Part shown: piece after piece, positions 50,762 to 59,843 of the stretch
Layout of the letters: each line of letters starts with the position of its first letter
Numbering within the stretch: the first letter of the stretch is position 1
Source: Pseudomonas sp. JQ170C
Lineage (GTDB): Bacteria; Pseudomonadota; Gammaproteobacteria; Pseudomonadales; Pseudomonadaceae
NCBI RefSeq assembly: GCF_035581345.1
Contig: NZ_CP141608.1
Span: forward strand, 2,820,501 to 2,884,500
Length of the DNA stretch: 64,000 bases
Reading direction: 5' to 3'
Position numbers and translations under genes: made by a program
The notes under the pieces: generated by a model
What the model saw: only the letters and a program-made list of their open reading frames with translations
The model's database searches: none
Told to the model about the DNA's origin: nothing

Positions 50762-52483
50762 TTACTGGCTTTTGGCAATCGGTTCGACTTTCTGCATACG
50801 GCTGGTATCCATCAACACCAGGCCAAAGGCCATGCCATACATCAGGCGCCCCTGGGCATCGACCTTGATCGGCGCATACATGCCGTTGAACACCGGATCG
50901 CTGCCGGTGGCGATTTCGAGGACAGTCTTGCCCGTGTCCAGGTCCATGCCGATGTGATAACCCTCGCCCTGGCGCGCGGTGTACACGCCGTTGATCACAG
51001 CCATGCGGCTGCCACCGCTGATCATCGGCACCACCGAGACCGAACCGACATCAGTACGGGTCCACAGGGTGTTCCACTGGTCCTTGGCGCTGTCCCACTT
51101 GAGCATCGCCACGCCCTTGGCCGCCGGACGGGTCATGCCGTTGAGCATGGTGACGTAATAGCCCGACTTGGCCAGTGCCGGTTTGTCTTGCGCCGGGATG
51201 TTGTTGACCACAAAGGCATGGCCGTCATACACCGCCACCGATTGTTCCGACTGCACGGTCGGCACCGCATCACCCAGGTCAACCTGGCGCTGGTCGGCAA
51301 CCCGCGGCGACAGGGTGCCCGGCTTCTGCTTCCAGCCCGCCGGGATCTGGTCGCGCCACATGGCCACCAGGTTCATTTTTTTGGAACCGTCGGTGAACAC
51401 CACCAGCTTGTCTTCGTCCGGGCCATAGCCCATCAGGGTCGGGGTGGAGCCGGTACCGTCGCCGATTTTGACCGCAGCGAAACGCACGCCACGTTCATAC
51501 GGTGCTTTCCAGGCGCCGCTGGCCTCGTCGGCGTGGAGCTTGCCGTGCTTGTCGACCACCAGGCGGTACATGTTCTGGTTGGAGGCGACATACACCGCAC
51601 CGCCATTCACTTCAGGGCCGGTGGCGAAGGAGTTGAGGAACACCTCGTCTGCGCCTTCGATGCGGTAGCTGTCGACCAGTGCCAGGGTGGTACGGTCCAG
51701 GGTGGCCACGGTGCCCCCCATGGTGTTGACCACCAGGTAGCCGTTCAGGGTCATGCCCATGCCGAAGGTGGTGTCCACCGGGATACCCACGCTGCGCTGG
51801 GTTTTCTGGTTATCGAACAGCGCGTCGGGCAGTTGCACTTCGTGGCTCAGCTTCATGCCCGAGGCCGGGTCTTTGGGGTCGTTCTGGTCGATGCGGAACA
51901 CCCGGCGGGCACTGGCGCCAATGAACGCGTTGTCGCGGGTCAGCAGCGAGTAGATGGCGCCGCCCAGCAACTGGTCGGTAGTGGCCGTCAGCATGCGGTT
52001 GGGTTGCGCCTGCATGTAGTCGAGCAGGCCTTTCTCATCCTTGGCGTCGAGGAATTTGTGCGCCTGGGCGGCCTGCTGCAATCGCTGCTCGGGGGTAACG
52101 GCGCTGAAGTTGGGCAGTTTGACTGGCAGGTCGACGCGGGCGATTTCCTTGAAGTTGAAGTCGTCCTCGATCTTCAGCTTGCGCAGGGAAAACCCGGCCC
52201 AGTACCAGTAGATATCCGTGCCCCCGACCTTGTCGGTGTACTGCATCAGGCTGCCCGATTCGTTGGGCACCACCCGGTAGGCATCCGGGGTCATCTTGTA
52301 CGACCCGCGTGCCACGCTGATGCTGGTGCTGTCCGAGGCGCCATCGTTCCAGTGGGTCTGGTTGTTGTACGACTGGGCCAGGTACGGGTTGGGCGGTGCG
52401 ACCTGGGTTTGCGCCGTGGCCGCAGCCGGTACGGCGAGGCAGCAGGTAGCCCACAGGGCCCAGTGGGGAGGTAACTCGAACAT
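50762..52483 (-). CDS. Secreted beta-propeller-like protein of unknown function
   Basis: A 573-residue exported protein. It starts with a signal peptide (MFELPPHWALWATCCLAVPA, cleavage near ATA, residue 24). The body has repeated strand-rich blocks typical of PQQ- or WD-like propellers, for example GYLVVNTMGGTVATLD, GAVYVASNQNMYRLVV, HAFVVNNIPA and GEGYHIGMDLDTGKTVLEI. I do not see an established enzyme signature. AAGGAAGG upstream supports the start. It lies near the DUF1302/DUF1329 pair and divergent from a racemase, so it may be a periplasmic binding or oxidoreductase component of the same system. The family is not recognised with certainty. Confidence 0.75.
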   Translation of the reverse strand: MFELPPHWALWATCCLAVPAAATAQTQVAPPNPYLAQSYNNQTHWNDGASDSTSISVARGSYKMTPDAYRVVPNESGSLMQYTDKVGGTDIYWYWAGFSLRKLKIEDDFNFKEIARVDLPVKLPNFSAVTPEQRLQQAAQAHKFLDAKDEKGLLDYMQAQPNRMLTATTDQLLGGAIYSLLTRDNAFIGASARRVFRIDQNDPKDPASGMKLSHEVQLPDALFDNQKTQRSVGIPVDTTFGMGMTLNGYLVVNTMGGTVATLDRTTLALVDSYRIEGADEVFLNSFATGPEVNGGAVYVASNQNMYRLVVDKHGKLHADEASGAWKAPYERGVRFAAVKIGDGTGSTPTLMGYGPDEDKLVVFTDGSKKMNLVAMWRDQIPAGWKQKPGTLSPRVADQRQVDLGDAVPTVQSEQSVAVYDGHAFVVNNIPAQDKPALAKSGYYVTMLNGMTRPAAKGVAMLKWDSAKDQWNTLWTRTDVGSVSVVPMISGGSRMAVINGVYTARQGEGYHIGMDLDTGKTVLEIATGSDPVFNGMYAPIKVDAQGRLMYGMAFGLVLMDTSRMQKVEPIAKSQ

Positions 52484-52642
52484 ACGCTCTTTCCTTCCTT
52501 TTGTTGTTATTGCCAGCGGTGGCGGGCCCAGAGTAGTCCGCTGCCCCGCCAGCCATAGCCACCCGTGGCGGGGGGCAGGTTTTCAGCGCGCTCATCTGCT
52601 AGCGTGAAGCCACAACAACAAGGTCAATCAGGAGGAGCACAC
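52484..52642. promoter_or_regulatory. Divergent control region with GCCACCCGTGGC dyad
   Basis: The 12-mer GCCACCCGTGGC (52558-52569) is the exact reverse complement of the dyad at 24266-24277. A near copy GCCAGCGGTGGC lies at 52512-52523. The sites are about 75-85 bp from both divergent start codons, a fitting place for an activator. AGGAGGAG near 52630 is the racemase ribosome binding site. Confidence 0.5.
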
Positions 52643-53758
52643 ATGCTGTCAGGCATCAAAGTTGTCGAGATCTGCGGTATCGGCCCGGGGCCGTTCTGCG
52701 CCATGCACCTGGCGGACCTGGGTGCTGATGTGATTGCGGTGGAGCGGGGCGCATCGACCTCGATCACCGGCGAGGCCAATGCCGCCAGCAACCCGCTCAA
52801 CCGAGGCAAGCGCTCGATGGTGGCCGACCTCAAGACCGCCGAAGGCCGTGAGCAGGTGCTCAAGTTGATCGAAAGAGCCGACGTGCTGATCGAGGGCATG
52901 CGCCCCGGTGTGATGGAGCGCCTGGGCCTGGGCCCGGAGCAGTGCCAGGCGCGCAACCCGGCGCTGGTATACGGGCGCATGACCGGCTGGGGCCAACACG
53001 GGCCGCTGGCCAACGCTGCCGGCCACGACAATAACTACATCGCCTTGTCGGGCGCGCTGTACCACAGCGGTACGGCCGGGGAGGCGCCGTCGTCGCCCAT
53101 CACCCTGATCGGCGATATCGGCGGTGGCGCGCTGTACCTGGCCATCGGTGTGCTGGCCGGGGTCCTCAAGGCGCGCCAGACCGGGCAGGGCAGTGTGGTA
53201 GATGCCGCCATCGTCGATGGCTCGGCGCACATGATGCAACTGATGATGTCGCTGGGCAGCCGCGGCCTGCTCGATGAGCAACGTGGCAAGAGCGTCCACG
53301 ATGGCTCGCATTTCTACGCCACCTACCGCTGCGCCGATGACCGCTACGTCGCTGTGGGCTCGATGGAGCCGCAGTTCTACGCGCTGCTGCTGAACAAACT
53401 CGGCCTGCAGGATGACCCGCGTTTCGCCCGCCAATGGGATGCCAAGCAGTGGCCGGTCATGCGCGAAGCCTTTGCCGAACTGTTCGCCAGCCAGCCGCGC
53501 CAGCACTGGTGCGACCTGCTCGAAGGCACCGACGCCTGCTTTGCCCCGGTGCTCAGCCCCCGTGAAGCGGCCCGGCACCCGCACATGGTCGAGCGCGACG
53601 TCTACTTCGAGCGCGACGGCCTGCTGCAGGCGCACCCGGCCCCGCGCTTTGACGGGCAGGTGGTTACCCCAGGGCCGATTCCCACCCGGGGTGCGCATAC
53701 TGATGAGGTATTGAACGCACTCCAGAGCGGCAACCTGGCCAGGCTCTGGGCGCGCTGA
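52643..53758 (+). CDS. Alpha-methylacyl-CoA racemase (CaiB/BaiF superfamily), second copy
   Basis: A 371-residue CaiB-family protein with the racemase signature at the N-terminus (VVEICGIGPGPFCAMHLADL). The catalytic triad positions map to His128 in GHDNNYIALSG, Asp158 in LIGDIGGG and Glu242 in VGSMEPQFY, matching the Mycobacterium tuberculosis enzyme pattern. It should epimerise a 2-methylacyl-CoA at C2. The ATG at 52643 has a strong AGGAGGAG site. It is a paralogue of the racemase at 29813-30967, not a close duplicate. It is divergent from the secreted propeller gene and shares a control region with it. Confidence 0.88.
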   Translation: MLSGIKVVEICGIGPGPFCAMHLADLGADVIAVERGASTSITGEANAASNPLNRGKRSMVADLKTAEGREQVLKLIERADVLIEGMRPGVMERLGLGPEQCQARNPALVYGRMTGWGQHGPLANAAGHDNNYIALSGALYHSGTAGEAPSSPITLIGDIGGGALYLAIGVLAGVLKARQTGQGSVVDAAIVDGSAHMMQLMMSLGSRGLLDEQRGKSVHDGSHFYATYRCADDRYVAVGSMEPQFYALLLNKLGLQDDPRFARQWDAKQWPVMREAFAELFASQPRQHWCDLLEGTDACFAPVLSPREAARHPHMVERDVYFERDGLLQAHPAPRFDGQVVTPGPIPTRGAHTDEVLNALQSGNLARLWAR

Positions 53759-53759
53759 C

Positions 53760-54046
53760 AGGCAGGCGCGGGCTTGCCCTGCGATAGCGGTCTGTCTGCC
53801 AGATTGTCTCGCGGGGCAAGCCCGCTCCCACAGGCCCTGTAGCCGCTGGCGACAGCCTGCGATATTCGGTAGGCGCGGGCTTGCCCTGCGATTGCGGTCT
53901 GTCTGCCAGATTGTCTCGCGGGGCAAGCCCGCTCCCACAGGCCCTGTAGCCGCTGGCGACAGCCTGCGATATTCGGTAGGAGCGGGCTTGCCCCGCGATT
54001 GCGGTCTGGCTGTGAGATTGATTCGCGGGGCAAGCCCGCTCCTACA
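53760..54046. repeat. Tandem array of three REP units (period about 107 bp)
   Basis: Units start near 53763, 53869 and 53976. Each has a REP, the spacer GCGGTCTGTCTGCCAGATTG or a variant, and an inverted REP. The first two are joined to the next by the CTGTAGCCGCTGGCGACAGC element. Two of the three left-hand REPs carry a shared variant (GGCGCGGGCTTGCCCTGCG). The array fills the gap between the racemase (+) and IclR (-) genes. Confidence 0.92.
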
Positions 54047-54056
54047 TTAGAGCCAA

Positions 54057-54896
54057 CTAGTAGATCCCCATCATCCCTTCGATGCTGCGCACCATCGACA
54101 CCAGCCGTGGCCCCACGTCTTTGATCAATTGCCCCTCGCTGAGCATGAATGAGGGAATACCGCAGTTGAACACCAGGATCTCGCCATCACCCATGGCCCG
54201 CATGGGTACGGCCACGGCGTGGATTTCTTTGCGCAGGTCGCCGTATGACACGCAAAACCCCCGCGTTTGAAACTCCTGGATGCTTTCTTCGATCCGGACG
54301 TGGAAGGCGCTCCAGTCCTCAGGGGTCCTGACTTTGATTTCATTGAGTAATGCCGTGCGTTCCTCACGCCCGGCGGCGGCGATGATCGCCCGGCCCATGG
54401 CTGTGCGCACGATGGGGTAGCTCAGGCCGACGTCCGGCGGATGGCTCATGGGCGCGGCGCTGCGGCTGCTTTCCAGGTACACCACGCTGAGGCGGTCGCG
54501 CATGCCCAGCGACACCGACCCGCGAATGTAGTCGGCCAGTTCCTTCATGAAGGGCCTGGCGATCTGGCGGATGTTGAGGCTGGCCAGCAACGGGTAGCCC
54601 AGGGCGAGGACCGCCGAGCCCAGTTGGTATTTGTTGTTCATGCGGTTGATGCGCAGGTAGCCCAGGCGCACCAGGGTGTAGGTGAAGCGCGAGATGGTCG
54701 CCTTGGGCATGCCGGTGCGGGCGACCAGCTCGGCGTTGCCCAGTTGGGTATCGCGTGCGGTGAAGCAGTGCAGGATTTCAAGGCCACGGGCCAGGGTGGA
54801 GGCAAACTGTCGGTCATCGGCGAATTCGTCGGCCAGGTAGTGCTTGGCCGGGGTGTGCCAGTCGCCCTTCGATACCGGTGTGTGTTTATCGTTCAT
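54057..54896 (-). CDS. IclR-family transcriptional regulator
   Basis: A 279-residue protein. The N-terminal winged HTH lies at about residues 32-92 (FASTLARGLEILHCFTARDT, AELVARTGMPKATISRFTYT). The C-terminal effector domain follows, with GYPLLASLNIRQIARPFMKE and the late CVSYGDLRKEIHAVAVPM block. It is divergent from the ACAD/acyl-CoA ligase/MFS operon at 55056-60494. Inverted TTGTTCCG/CGGAACAA half-sites lie between them, so it is very probably the local regulator. IclR proteins can repress or activate; the effector may be the imported acid or its CoA ester. Confidence 0.9.
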   Translation of the reverse strand: MNDKHTPVSKGDWHTPAKHYLADEFADDRQFASTLARGLEILHCFTARDTQLGNAELVARTGMPKATISRFTYTLVRLGYLRINRMNNKYQLGSAVLALGYPLLASLNIRQIARPFMKELADYIRGSVSLGMRDRLSVVYLESSRSAAPMSHPPDVGLSYPIVRTAMGRAIIAAAGREERTALLNEIKVRTPEDWSAFHVRIEESIQEFQTRGFCVSYGDLRKEIHAVAVPMRAMGDGEILVFNCGIPSFMLSEGQLIKDVGPRLVSMVRSIEGMMGIY

Positions 54897-54947
54897 GTCT
54901 GTGGCCCGTTCTCGGATTCAACCGCTCATGGGCAAATAGTGCGACGC

Positions 54948-54988
54948 TTGTTCCGACTATTCAAACGCTGTTCGGCATAGCGGAACAA
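54948..54988. promoter_or_regulatory. Candidate IclR operator with inverted half-sites
   Basis: TTGTTCCG (54948-54955) and CGGAACAA (54981-54988) are perfect inverted copies. A further half-site TGTTCGG (54969-54975) faces the right-hand copy, giving TGTTC-N9-GAACA. They lie in the gap between the divergent IclR and ACAD genes. Confidence 0.5.
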
Positions 54989-55055
54989 TTATTGTGAGTC
55001 GGCTGATTTGAATGCCATATGTTGCCCAACAACTATAAAAACGCGGGAGGCAACA

Positions 55056-56210
55056 ATGGTACGCAATCAGCAGGCGTTCGACGCTTTCTTGAGCGACGTG
55101 CGCACATTTGTACGTAATGAGGTATTTGCCCGGGAAGCCGAGATCGAGCGCCTGGACGAGGTGCCGGCCGACCTGGTGCAGACGCTGCGCGAGAAAGGCT
55201 ATTTCGGCTGGAGCATCCCGCAGGATTACGGCGGCGCAGGCCTGAGCACCGAAGAGCTGGTGTTGGGGGCGCTGGAGCTGTCCCAGGCGGCGGTGGCGGT
55301 GCGGGCGCGAGTCGGCACCAACACCGGGATCGGTGCCGAAGGCATCGTGGTCGACGGTACCGAGGCGCAAAAGCAGCAGTACCTGCCGCGCCTGGCCAGC
55401 GGTGAATGGACCGGTTGCCTGGCGGTCACCGAGCCTGAAGCCGGTTCCGAAGCCACCAACGTGCAAACCACTGCCCGGCGCGAGGGCGACAGCTACATCC
55501 TCAATGGCAGCAAGTGCTACATCACCAACGCTCCCCTAGCCGACGTGTTCACCGTGACCGCCCGTACCGAGCCAGGCAGCAAGGGTGCCAAGGGGGTGTC
55601 GGCGTTCATTGTCGAGCGCGGCATGCCCGGGCTCAGCACCGGTGCGCCGTATCGCAAGATGGGCCAGGCCGGCTCCCCGGTCGGCGAAGTCCATTTCAAT
55701 GAATGCCGGGTGCCGGCGGCCAACCTGATTGGCGGTGTCGAAGGCAACGGCTTCAGGACCGTGATGAAAACCCTCAACAAACAACGTATCCACCTGGCCG
55801 CCCTGTCCACGGGGCCGGCCATGCGGATGCTGGAGATGGCGGTCGCGCACACCACCGCGCGCGCCCAGTTTGGCCAGCCGGTGGCGAATTTCCAGTTGGT
55901 CCAGGCCTTGATCGCCGACTGCCGCACCGAGATCTTTGCCGCCCGCAGCATGATTCTGGAAACCGCCCGCAAGCGTGATCGGGGCGAAGACGTGGTGCTT
56001 GAAGCCTCGATGTGCAAGTACTTCGCCACCGAGATGTGTGGGCGGGTCGCCGACCGCTGTGTGCAGATGTTCGGGGGCGCAGGTTATGTGGCTAACCACA
56101 GTGAGATCGAGCGCTGGTATCGCGATGTACGGCTGTTCCGCCTGTACGAGGGCACCAGCCAGATCCACCAGCTGAACATCGCCAAGCAGGTGCTTGCCGC
56201 GCACCGCTGA
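55056..56210 (+). CDS. Acyl-CoA dehydrogenase (MCAD/SCAD-type)
   Basis: A 384-residue ACAD. The flavin motif is AVTEPEAGSEATNVQTTA (about residues 123-140) and GSKCYITNA lies at 151-159. Here the catalytic base is Glu365 in RLYEGTSQIHQL, and the alternative site is Gln243 (LNKQRIHLA). This is the short/medium-chain arrangement and differs from the ACADs of the main cluster. GGGAGG upstream supports the ATG at 55056. It is the first gene of the IclR-linked operon and is followed by an NDP-forming acyl-CoA ligase and an MFS transporter, so it probably oxidises the CoA ester of the imported acid. Confidence 0.9.
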   Translation: MVRNQQAFDAFLSDVRTFVRNEVFAREAEIERLDEVPADLVQTLREKGYFGWSIPQDYGGAGLSTEELVLGALELSQAAVAVRARVGTNTGIGAEGIVVDGTEAQKQQYLPRLASGEWTGCLAVTEPEAGSEATNVQTTARREGDSYILNGSKCYITNAPLADVFTVTARTEPGSKGAKGVSAFIVERGMPGLSTGAPYRKMGQAGSPVGEVHFNECRVPAANLIGGVEGNGFRTVMKTLNKQRIHLAALSTGPAMRMLEMAVAHTTARAQFGQPVANFQLVQALIADCRTEIFAARSMILETARKRDRGEDVVLEASMCKYFATEMCGRVADRCVQMFGGAGYVANHSEIERWYRDVRLFRLYEGTSQIHQLNIAKQVLAAHR

Positions 56211-56250
56211 GGCGGGCGCCGGCCATTCTCCTCTGTTGCAGGAAATTGTC

Positions 56251-58425
56251 ATGTCTACGTTCGATTTGTTCTTCACGCCGCGTTCGGTTGCCGTGATCGG
56301 TGCCTCGCAAGACCTTGCATCCATCAGCGGCCAACCCATTGCCCACCTCAAGGCCAAGGGCTTTGCGGGCCAGGTATTGCCGGTCAACCCTCGCTACGAC
56401 GAGGTCGCCGGGTATCGTTGCTACCCCGACGTCGCCTCGCTGCCCGTCACCCCCGACGTGGCGGTGATTGCCGTTGGCGCCAAGCGCGTGCCCGACGCCT
56501 TGCAGGCCCTGGGCAGCAAGGGCTGCCGCTTTGCGGTGATTCTGTCATCCGGTTTTGCCGAGGCAGGCGAGCAGGGCGCCGAGGCACAACGTGCCCTCAC
56601 CGCCATCGCCCGCTCGTACGGCATGCAGGTGATCGGCCCCAACTGCCAGGGCTACATGAACATCAGCGCGGGTATTCATGTGGGCTTTGGCGCGCCGTAT
56701 GGGCTGACCTACCCCAAGGGCCACCTGAGCCTTACGTCGCAAAGCGGGGCATTCGGCAACTCCATCGTCATGCTGGCCAGTCAGGAAGGCATAGGGTTCA
56801 GGCACTACGTGTCCACCGGCAACGAATCGGTGACCACCTCGCTGGACTTCATGGACGCCATGATCGACGACCCCGAGACCCGCGTGATCGCCGGCTACGT
56901 GGAGGGCTTCCAGGACGCCCGACGCTTGCTGGGGATTGGCCGCCGTGCCTTGATCGCGGGCAAGCCGATGCTGATCTGGAAGGTTGGCACCTCGGAAGCC
57001 GGTGCCCGCGCGGCGGCGTCGCACACGGCCAACCTGGGTGGCTCGATGGCGCTGTACCGCGCCGCCTTCCGGCAAAGCGGCATTATCGAAGTCAATGACG
57101 TGGGCGACCTGGCCGATTGTGCCAAGGCGCTGCTGCCGGGCCGCTTGCCCAAGGGCAAGCGTCTGGCAGTGGTCACTATCTCTGGCGGTGCCGGTATTGC
57201 CATGGCCGACGGCGCGGCCCACGGGGGCCTGGTGTTGCCTGAGCTGGCGCCAGCGACGGTGACGGCACTCAAGGAGGTGCTGCCGTCGTTCGCTGCGGTC
57301 GCCAACCCGCTGGATGTGACGGCAAGCCTGTTGACCGATGCAAGCCTGCTGCGGGTGACCCTGGAGCAACTGGCCGATGACCCCAACGTCGACATGATCG
57401 GCCTGGCCCTGGCGGCGGCCAGCGGTGCGCTGGCCACCGAGCTTGCCAACGAGATTGTGCGCATTCGCGACGAGCGCGGCATACCGGTGCTGGTGGCCTG
57501 GAACGCCGACCCTGCCACGGTGCAGGCGGCGTACGACATTCTCGATGCCGCAGGCATTCCCCGCTATCAGTCGCCGGTACGCTGCGCACGTGGCGCCAGT
57601 GCCTTGTGGGCGTTTGCCGAGGCCCGCGGGCGCGTGGCGCAGGTCATGGACGAGTCGCCTTTGCAACTGACGGCCGCGCCGATGCGTGCTCTGCTCGGCG
57701 CACGCCGCAGCGACCTCACCGAGTTTGAAGCCAAGAAAGTAGTGGCGGCCTATGGCATCGGCGTGACTCAGGAGGCGCTGGCCAGCAATGCCGATGAGGC
57801 CTCGCGCATTGCCCAGGCCATGCAGCGGCCAGTGGTGATGAAGATCCAGTCGGCCGACATCCCGCACAAGACCGAAGCCGGTGGCGTGCGCGTCGGTGTC
57901 CAGGGCAGCGCGCAGGTGAGGGCAGCGTTTGCAGAAATCCTCGGCAACGCCCGCTCTTATGCCCCTGAGGCGCGTATCGACGGCGTACTGGTGCAGGAAA
58001 TGGTCAGCGGCGGCACCGAACTGATCCTTGGGATCAACAACGATCCCTTGTTCGGGCCGGCGGTGATGGTAGGGTTTGGCGGCATTTTTGCGGAGGTGAT
58101 GAAGGATGTCAGCTTCCGCCTGGCGCCGATCACCCGCAGTGAGGCGCACGCGATGCTGCGCGAGTTGCGTTCGTTCCCGATCCTGGATGGCGCCCGTGGC
58201 CGGCCCAAGGCCGATGTCGAGGCTGTGGTCGATACCTTGATGCGCGTATCGGCCATGGCCGTAGACTTGGCCGGGGTGCTGCAGGAATTCGACATCAATC
58301 CATTGTTCGTGCTCAAGCAAGGCGAGGGCGTGAGGGCAGGGGACGCGTTGGCCAAGCCGCTGTTGCCTGCTGGCGAAGCGTCTGCCCATCACCAGCCGAG
58401 CGAGGACGCACTCGCCCACCCGTGA
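56251..58425 (+). CDS. NDP-forming acyl-CoA ligase (acetate-CoA ligase family)
   Basis: A 724-residue fused ligase. Order: CoA-binding Rossmann domain (about residues 5-130, starting FFTPRSVAVIGAS), succinyl-CoA-ligase-like domains (about 150-450), and an ATP-grasp domain (about 490-705, PVVMKIQSADIPHKTEAGGV onward). The phosphohistidine-type motif SHTANLGGSMALYRAAF is present near residue 255. It forms an acyl-CoA from acid, CoA and ATP (ADP-forming). The ATG at 56251 follows AGGAAA; the longer frame into the ACAD gene was discarded. It lies between the ACAD and MFS genes, giving import, activation and oxidation in one operon. The substrate is unknown. Confidence 0.88.
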   Translation: MSTFDLFFTPRSVAVIGASQDLASISGQPIAHLKAKGFAGQVLPVNPRYDEVAGYRCYPDVASLPVTPDVAVIAVGAKRVPDALQALGSKGCRFAVILSSGFAEAGEQGAEAQRALTAIARSYGMQVIGPNCQGYMNISAGIHVGFGAPYGLTYPKGHLSLTSQSGAFGNSIVMLASQEGIGFRHYVSTGNESVTTSLDFMDAMIDDPETRVIAGYVEGFQDARRLLGIGRRALIAGKPMLIWKVGTSEAGARAAASHTANLGGSMALYRAAFRQSGIIEVNDVGDLADCAKALLPGRLPKGKRLAVVTISGGAGIAMADGAAHGGLVLPELAPATVTALKEVLPSFAAVANPLDVTASLLTDASLLRVTLEQLADDPNVDMIGLALAAASGALATELANEIVRIRDERGIPVLVAWNADPATVQAAYDILDAAGIPRYQSPVRCARGASALWAFAEARGRVAQVMDESPLQLTAAPMRALLGARRSDLTEFEAKKVVAAYGIGVTQEALASNADEASRIAQAMQRPVVMKIQSADIPHKTEAGGVRVGVQGSAQVRAAFAEILGNARSYAPEARIDGVLVQEMVSGGTELILGINNDPLFGPAVMVGFGGIFAEVMKDVSFRLAPITRSEAHAMLRELRSFPILDGARGRPKADVEAVVDTLMRVSAMAVDLAGVLQEFDINPLFVLKQGEGVRAGDALAKPLLPAGEASAHHQPSEDALAHP

Positions 58426-58511
58426 CGAGGCGTTTTCTGCAATTCTGGCGGTCGGCGTGGTGCCGGCCGCTCCTTGGTATCGACTACACCTTTGCAGTCA
58501 TCGAGGGTCAC

Positions 58512-59843
58512 ATGACTATCACCCAACAGCACCCCGCATTTGTAGAGACGTACTCGGCCGACGAGGTTGAGCACACTTACCGCAAGATTGCGCTGCGACT
58601 CATGCCGTTCTTGATCATCTGCTACATCGTGTCCTACCTGGACCGCGCCAATATCAGTTTTGCCAAGCTCCAGTTCATGAGCGACCTGGGCTTTTCGGAA
58701 ACTGCCTATGGCCTGGGAGCAGGTCTGTTTTTTGTCGGTTATGTACTGTTCGAGGTACCGAGCAACCTGTGGATGCAGCGTATCGGCGCACGCCGCACCT
58801 TGTTGCGGATCATGATCCTGTGGGGCTTGATCTCCAGTGCCATGATGTTCGTCAACACACCGACACAGTTCTACGTCATGCGCTTTTTCCTGGGCGCTGC
58901 GGAGGCGGGTTTCTTTCCGGGCGTGATCTTTTACCTCACCTACTGGTTTCCGGCTTCGCGCCGGGGCCGGGTGACCGGCTTCTTCATGATGGGCGCCGCC
59001 ACCGCGGGCATCATCGGCGGGCCGCTGTCGACCTGGATCATGGTGCACATGGCCGACCTGCACGGGCTGCGCGGCTGGCAATGGCTGTTCCTGCTCGAAG
59101 GCCTGCCGGCGGTGTTCCTTGGGGTGATTGCCTTCTATTACCTGTGCGACAAGCCCGGCGACGCCACCTGGCTGAGCGCGCGCGAAAAAGCCATCGTGCG
59201 GGGCGACCTGGCCGCCGAGGAACAGGGTGAGCCCAAAGGCCGTGGTCACGGCCTGGGCCAAGCCTTGCGCAACCCCAAACTGTACGTTGGCATGGTCGGC
59301 TACTTCTGTGTGCTGGTGTCGTTCAATGCCATCGGTTTCTGGGCGCCGACCATCATTCGCGATGTCGGCGTGACCGACCTGGTGCAAGTCGGCCTGCTGT
59401 CGAGCGTGGTGTTCCTGGCCGGTGCGGCGGGTACCTATGTGGTCGGCTACAGCTCCGATATCCGGATGGAACGGCGCTGGCACCTGCTGGCGTGCGGTGC
59501 GGTCATTGCCCTGTGCTTTGCCTTGCTGCCACTGATCGCACACAACATCACCTACGCCATTACGCTGTTGTCGCTTGCGGCGGCGGCTTCCTACGGCGGC
59601 TTCGTGGTGTTCTGGACGATTCCGGCGACCTTCCTCACTGGCAACACCAAGGCCAGCGGCATTGCCTTGATCACCAGCCTGGGCGGCATCGGCGCGTTTG
59701 TCAGCCCGACCCTGGTGGGCTGGATGAAGTCCACTACCGGCAGCATTTACGCGGGGCTTGGGATTCTGGGGGTTATCACACTGATTGGCGCGGTGATCAT
59801 CCTGGTTGCCATTCCGGCGAACAAGGGAGCCCGACATGCGTGA
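58512..59843 (+). CDS. MFS transporter, anion:cation symporter-type
   Basis: A 443-residue major facilitator with about twelve membrane segments. It shows SYLDRANISFAKLQFM, LFEVPSNLWMQRIGARRTLL and GAAEAGFFPGVIFYLTYWFP, signatures of the organic-anion-importing ACS family. The start at 58512 follows GAGGG and fits the family N-terminus; the frame upstream to 58422 is probably not translated. It is paralogous to the transporter at 20129-21457. It overlaps the next gene by 8 bases. It most likely imports the carboxylate that the preceding ligase activates. Confidence 0.9.
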   Translation: MTITQQHPAFVETYSADEVEHTYRKIALRLMPFLIICYIVSYLDRANISFAKLQFMSDLGFSETAYGLGAGLFFVGYVLFEVPSNLWMQRIGARRTLLRIMILWGLISSAMMFVNTPTQFYVMRFFLGAAEAGFFPGVIFYLTYWFPASRRGRVTGFFMMGAATAGIIGGPLSTWIMVHMADLHGLRGWQWLFLLEGLPAVFLGVIAFYYLCDKPGDATWLSAREKAIVRGDLAAEEQGEPKGRGHGLGQALRNPKLYVGMVGYFCVLVSFNAIGFWAPTIIRDVGVTDLVQVGLLSSVVFLAGAAGTYVVGYSSDIRMERRWHLLACGAVIALCFALLPLIAHNITYAITLLSLAAAASYGGFVVFWTIPATFLTGNTKASGIALITSLGGIGAFVSPTLVGWMKSTTGSIYAGLGILGVITLIGAVIILVAIPANKGARHA

